NCBI GenBank assembly: GCA_028289195.1 | Contig: JANQQR010000027.1 | Location: forward strand, 1 to 64,000 | DNA from: Phycisphaerales bacterium | GTDB taxonomy: Bacteria > Planctomycetota > Phycisphaerae > Phycisphaerales > UBA1924 | Reading direction: 5' to 3' | DNA: 64,000 nt | In this document: positions 61,048-64,000 of the stretch, piece after piece | Layout: each line of letters opens with the position of its first letter | Numbering within the stretch: position 1 is the first letter of the stretch | Program-made: the position numbers and the translations under genes | Notes under the pieces: model-generated | Database searches by the model: none | The model's input: only the letters and a program-made list of their open reading frames with translations | What the model was told of the DNA's origin: nothing

Positions 61048-62313
61048 TCAGTTCAGATCCACGCAGCACCACGCCGCCTCGCCGCTGCGGGTCTCGGCGC
61101 GGGCGATCAAGTGGATGCGCACGGGCCCCTCGAGCAGGTGGCGCACGTCACGCGGCGAATCGGTCGCGAGGTGCAGAACCGGCGGAGCGCCGTGGTTCAG
61201 TCGTTCGCCGTCGCGGAGGGTGAGCGACAGCACGCTCGCATGACGCTGAGCCCACGCGCCGACCGCCACCAGACGTTCGACACTCTCGGGACCACGGCGC
61301 AGCACGTGGAGCGTCCCCGACGCATCGAGCGCGAGCTCGGCGTCCGGATCATCCGGGCAGCGGGCCGCAATCGGACGGAGGTCACCGAAATGCGGCACGA
61401 GGCTCGATGCGTCGTCCCGTCGAGCGGGCGCCTGAGGCGCGGGCGCCGGCGTCCTCGGAGCGTGGACGCCGGCGGGCTCGCGCACGACCGGGGAAGGGCG
61501 GGGGGATTCCGGAACAGCAGCGCCGATGTCCGACCCCGTGCTCGTGTGCAGGTTCGCAACCAGTTCCTTCAGGTCGCTGCTAGGGCGATCGGCGCGGATG
61601 AGTGTCTTGGCGTGGGCCGGCTCGATTCGATCAACAAACGGGGCCTCGTGGACCTGGATGTCCGAGTGCATGCGCATCGCATCGTCGATTCTCACGAACG
61701 CATGGCTGGCTTCCTCAGCTGGGACCCCCACGATGCCGACCGCCAGTTCGGCGTCACCGGCACGGGCACGAGAGAGGTTCTTCAGCGATCTATACGCGGC
61801 GACGATCGAGGCGTCGCTCGGATCGGTCAGCAGCGTGAGGCGCCCAATCCCCGGGACCGTAGCCAGCGCAGGCTCGTCCAGATCGTCCACCCTCAGGATC
61901 CACGTGGGAGCGATCGCCTTGGCGTTCTGGATCGCGACATCGAGAGATGCAGGCTCGAGGGCGACGCCATCGGCTCCGATCAGGTCGATGCTCGCTTCGG
62001 ATCCCGTGATACGAAGCAGGGCCACCGGGGCTCCCGACGTTTCGGCGACACGTCGCGCGTACTGCGAAGCCCAAACGCTCGCGCGGACAGGGAGATGCCC
62101 CAGGACGAGCAACTCCACATGGAACTGGTGATCGGGTATTCCACGGCTGACCGGCGGGTGCTGCTGCGCGGCGGCGGGGGGCCCGGATTCGGATTCCCCG
62201 TCGTCTCCGAGGAAAAGCTCCGCGAGCGCGTCGTACTCGTCGTGCGATTCGCTCCGCGTGAGCTTCAGCGTGTGCGGGATGTCTGGGCCGGAGGGTGCGG
62301 TGGCATCGGACAT
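61048..62313 (-). CDS. ParA/MinD-like pseudo-ATPase, partner of ParA-CBM48
   Basis: 421 residues from ATG 62313 (GAGAGAGA upstream). The middle, about 65-250, resembles a ParA/MinD fold: VELLVLGHLPVRASVWASQY where KGGxGKTT should be, then LDVAIQNAKAIAPTWILRVDDL and GRLTLLTDPSDASIVAAYRSLKNL. The Walker A Lys/Ser-Thr are missing, so it should not hydrolyse ATP. The N-terminus is acidic and the C-terminal part has Pro-rich linkers and an extra domain (VERLVAVGAWAQRHASVLSL). It starts 23 bp after the ParA-CBM48 stop, in the same operon. Confidence 0.6.
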   Translation of the reverse strand: MSDATAPSGPDIPHTLKLTRSESHDEYDALAELFLGDDGESESGPPAAAQQHPPVSRGIPDHQFHVELLVLGHLPVRASVWASQYARRVAETSGAPVALLRITGSEASIDLIGADGVALEPASLDVAIQNAKAIAPTWILRVDDLDEPALATVPGIGRLTLLTDPSDASIVAAYRSLKNLSRARAGDAELAVGIVGVPAEEASHAFVRIDDAMRMHSDIQVHEAPFVDRIEPAHAKTLIRADRPSSDLKELVANLHTSTGSDIGAAVPESPRPSPVVREPAGVHAPRTPAPAPQAPARRDDASSLVPHFGDLRPIAARCPDDPDAELALDASGTLHVLRRGPESVERLVAVGAWAQRHASVLSLTLRDGERLNHGAPPVLHLATDSPRDVRHLLEGPVRIHLIARAETRSGEAAWCCVDLN

Positions 62314-62336
62314 GGGCTGGTCTCTCTCGGAGCGAC

Positions 62337-63773
62337 TCAATCGGCTCCCTGAGGAATGACGAGTTCGCTGGAGGGCGCTGGCGGAGCGTTCCGCGTGATC
62401 GGAGGCACGGAGTCGCGCTGGGGCTCGGTGAGCGGCCCGGCCGGCTCGACGACGATCACGCTGTCGGAGCCGCCGTAGGGGTTCGGTTCGCTCAGCGGGT
62501 TGTGGGGATCGGTGATCCACTGGCCGTCGACGATCAGGCGATAGCGATAGCGCCCTGGCGGAAGGTCGATGCACGCCTCGTGCTGGCCGAGTTCGTCGTT
62601 GTAGCGCAGCCGAGTCGCTGAGGTGGACCAACCGTTGTGGTCCCCGGCGAGGCAGACTTCAACGTGCGGGCCCGCCGGGTAGGTGAACTCGATCCCGCGC
62701 CCCGACTTGCGGGCGCCGAACCGCTGGTCCGGCGCGGGCATCTTGGCTTCGATCTGCAGCGATCGCGCGGGGCCGGCGGGAGTCGCAGGAGGCTGGCGGA
62801 GCGCTTCGGCCAGGTCCGGATCCGTCTCGATCCCGCGCGCCAATTCGGCGCTCCGTGACTGGAGGCGTCGCGCTCTGGCCGCGAGTTCCGCTGCCCGGGT
62901 CAGCGGTGCTTCGGTCTGACCGGAGCCGGACTGCTCCTGGAATCTCTGGCAGGGCTCGCCCACGGAGACCGCCTCGGGCTCGGGCTCCTCGAAGCGCGGG
63001 CACGATTCGGAGTTCGCGAAGACGCGGGCCAGCGCGTCGTAGTCCTGTGCACCATGTGAGCGATGATCGAGCTCGTGGACGGGGAGGCCGAGCGATGCCG
63101 CTTCCTTCAGCCGGGCATCGAAGCGGATGACCTCGTCGAGGAGTTGTCGCGGAAAGCGCTCGCGCAGCTCGGAGAGCACGTCGCGAGCAACGGTGCTCTC
63201 GGGGGCGTGCATCGTTGCGACAAGCCGGTATGGAATAGCGGAGCCGAATCGCCTGGCCAGCGCGCGGATCGTGCCGGTCTGCTTGGTGGCGCCCTGCAGC
63301 GCGAAGTACCCCGTCTCGACGGGGATCAGCACCTCGTCGGCCGCCCGGAGCGCGTTGAACGTCAGCAGGCCGATCGATGGCGGGCAGTCGATCAGACAGA
63401 ACTCGTACGAGTCCTCCATCCGCCCGAGGAACGAGCGGAGCCGGGTGTCGCGGTCCTCGCAGTCAGCCAGGCCGCCCCGCGCGGCTTCTACGCCGGCCAG
63501 CTTGGTCGATGACGGGATCAGGTCGAACGCTCGGCTGACCTGCCACACGAGCCTCGAATGATCGACGGCGCGCCCGGCTCGCGCCGTGAGGGCGTCGCCG
63601 ATCTGCAGTTCGATCTGGGTCTCGGGGATCGCGACCCCCAGCGCACAGTGGGATTGCGGATCCATATCCACAAGCAGGGTGCGCTGCGACAGGCGCGAGA
63701 GTGCCGACGCGAGGTTTATGGCGGTGGTGGTCTTCCCGCTGCCGCCTTTCTGATTGATGATCGCGATCGTTCG
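62337..63773 (-). CDS. ParA-type ATPase fused to CBM48/AMPK-beta-like glycogen-binding domain
   Basis: About 478 residues. Residues 1-255: ParA/MinD P-loop ATPase with deviant Walker A QKGGSGKTT (signature Lys near 10), switch I LVDMDPQ, Walker B LIDCPPS. A Glu/Gln-rich linker (260-345) leads to a CBM48 domain at about 360-445: HVEVCLAGDHNGWS, RYRYRLIVDGQWITDPHNP and NPYGGSDSVIVV, matching AMPK-beta/isoamylase carbohydrate-binding sequences including the W and N-x-W positions. Start at GTG 63773 (GAGG upstream); ATG 63803 is an alternative. No ParB is nearby. Possibly positions glycogen or another cargo. Confidence 0.85.
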   Translation of the reverse strand, partial: RTIAIINQKGGSGKTTTAINLASALSRLSQRTLLVDMDPQSHCALGVAIPETQIELQIGDALTARAGRAVDHSRLVWQVSRAFDLIPSSTKLAGVEAARGGLADCEDRDTRLRSFLGRMEDSYEFCLIDCPPSIGLLTFNALRAADEVLIPVETGYFALQGATKQTGTIRALARRFGSAIPYRLVATMHAPESTVARDVLSELRERFPRQLLDEVIRFDARLKEAASLGLPVHELDHRSHGAQDYDALARVFANSESCPRFEEPEPEAVSVGEPCQRFQEQSGSGQTEAPLTRAAELAARARRLQSRSAELARGIETDPDLAEALRQPPATPAGPARSLQIEAKMPAPDQRFGARKSGRGIEFTYPAGPHVEVCLAGDHNGWSTSATRLRYNDELGQHEACIDLPPGRYRYRLIVDGQWITDPHNPLSEPNPYGGSDSVIVVEPAGPLTEPQRDSVPPITRNAPPAPSSELVIPQGAD

Positions 63774-63912
63774 CACGCACGGCCTCTGAGTAGTGGTGAC
63801 CATGCCGACGAGTGGCGTCCGCAGGGGCACCGACACGTCCACACACCGTCCACAGGCAGAACATCGAACCAAGGTCCGAGATCTCTTGAACATGTTGAAT
63901 TCGCGGCCGGCC

Positions 63913-63932
63913 CGCCCCCGAGGTTGGGGGCG
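63913..63932 (-). terminator. Hairpin after the edge gene, possible terminator
   Basis: Perfect 7-bp stem CGCCCCC / GGGGGCG with loop GAGGTT starts directly after the stop codon (63935-63933) of the gene at the window edge, on the minus strand, and about 140 bp before the ParA gene. No T-run, so termination is uncertain. The rest of the gap 63774-63912 has no gene. Confidence 0.35.
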
Positions 63933-64000
63933 CTAGCGCGATGCGCGGATCGAATCCCACGCGTCCTCCACCACGCGGAGATCCGGGTCGCGCACGACTC
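63933..64000 (-). CDS. C-terminal end of an unidentified gene (cut by window edge)
   Basis: An open frame from the window edge ends at the TAG 63935-63933, giving VVRDPDLRVVEDAWDSIRAS then R. The fragment has GC-rich codon use and is followed at once by a hairpin, as expected for a real gene end. Too short to identify. It lies upstream of and in the same direction as the ParA-CBM48 gene. Confidence 0.35.
   Translation of the reverse strand, partial: VVRDPDLRVVEDAWDSIRASR

Noticed and set aside
63889-63898. AACATGTTGA palindromic-looking site as a parS
   Set aside because: It does not match the known parS consensus (TGTTNCACGTGAAACA-type) and no ParB gene is present.
63463-63960. Alternative minus-strand frame at the window edge
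   Set aside because: Overlaps the ParA gene out of frame with Arg/Pro-rich sequence; the frame ending at 63933 looks more protein-like.

Overview
The window is GC-rich chromosomal DNA with dense genes, many GTG/TTG starts and many stop/start overlaps. It has no phage, transposase, integrase or CRISPR signal. The gene content points to a planctomycete, most likely of the Phycisphaerae type. The signs are a prepilin-like protein with the C-terminal 'H...DGHV' block, PEP-CTERM-like tails ending in RRRR, dockerin-like surface proteins, type III glutamine synthetase, two bactofilins, DUF3467, and ECF sigma factors next to DUF4252 proteins. The lineage is inferred from gene content only, since the window has no rRNA.

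Layout. 0-6 kb (minus strand): truncated glnN, then trpA, a MazG-like pyrophosphohydrolase and a BFD-type [2Fe-2S] protein. These lie downstream of three exported-protein genes (beta-propeller with PEP-CTERM-like tail, dockerin-bearing surface protein, prepilin-like protein). The whole chain follows a clear cobalamin riboswitch at about 5.65-5.85 kb. 5.9-9.7 kb (plus): three tandem secreted transglutaminase-fold proteins, all lacking the catalytic cysteine. 9.7-21.6 kb: a zinc-ribbon membrane protein, a beta-helix protein, a methyltransferase, two back-to-back ECF sigma modules (one with two DUF4252-type proteins), and lepA. 21.7-27.2 kb: three tandem secreted beta-helix paralogs. 27.2-32.4 kb (minus): a PAS/degenerate-kinase/PilZ membrane protein, two bactofilins and a MopE-like repeat protein. 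32.4-36.9 kb (minus): tag, a hydrolase pair of which one member has lost its catalytic residues, a methyltransferase, and a DUF4097-type protein behind a BlaI/CopY-like operator. 37-40.2 kb: yifB/comM, pgpA and pgsA. 40.4-47.5 kb: nuoJKLMN, the membrane arm of complex I without nuoA-I. 47.5-55.5 kb: two membrane proteins, pheA, a PEP-CTERM-like protein, DUF3467, tRNA-Leu(CAA), tig, a SHOCT-like protein and clpX. 55.5-61 kb: a MarR-RND efflux operon with a palindromic operator over its promoter. 61-64 kb (minus): a ParA ATPase fused to a CBM48/AMPK-beta-like glycogen-binding domain, followed by a pseudo-ParA-like protein, and the tail of one more gene at the edge.

The most unusual units are the ParA-CBM48 gene with its degenerate partner, the B12-riboswitch surface-protein/ferredoxin operon, the triplet of cysteine-less transglutaminase-fold proteins, and the nuoJ and nuoL genes with large insertions. 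Functions were assigned by reading motifs; no database search was run.
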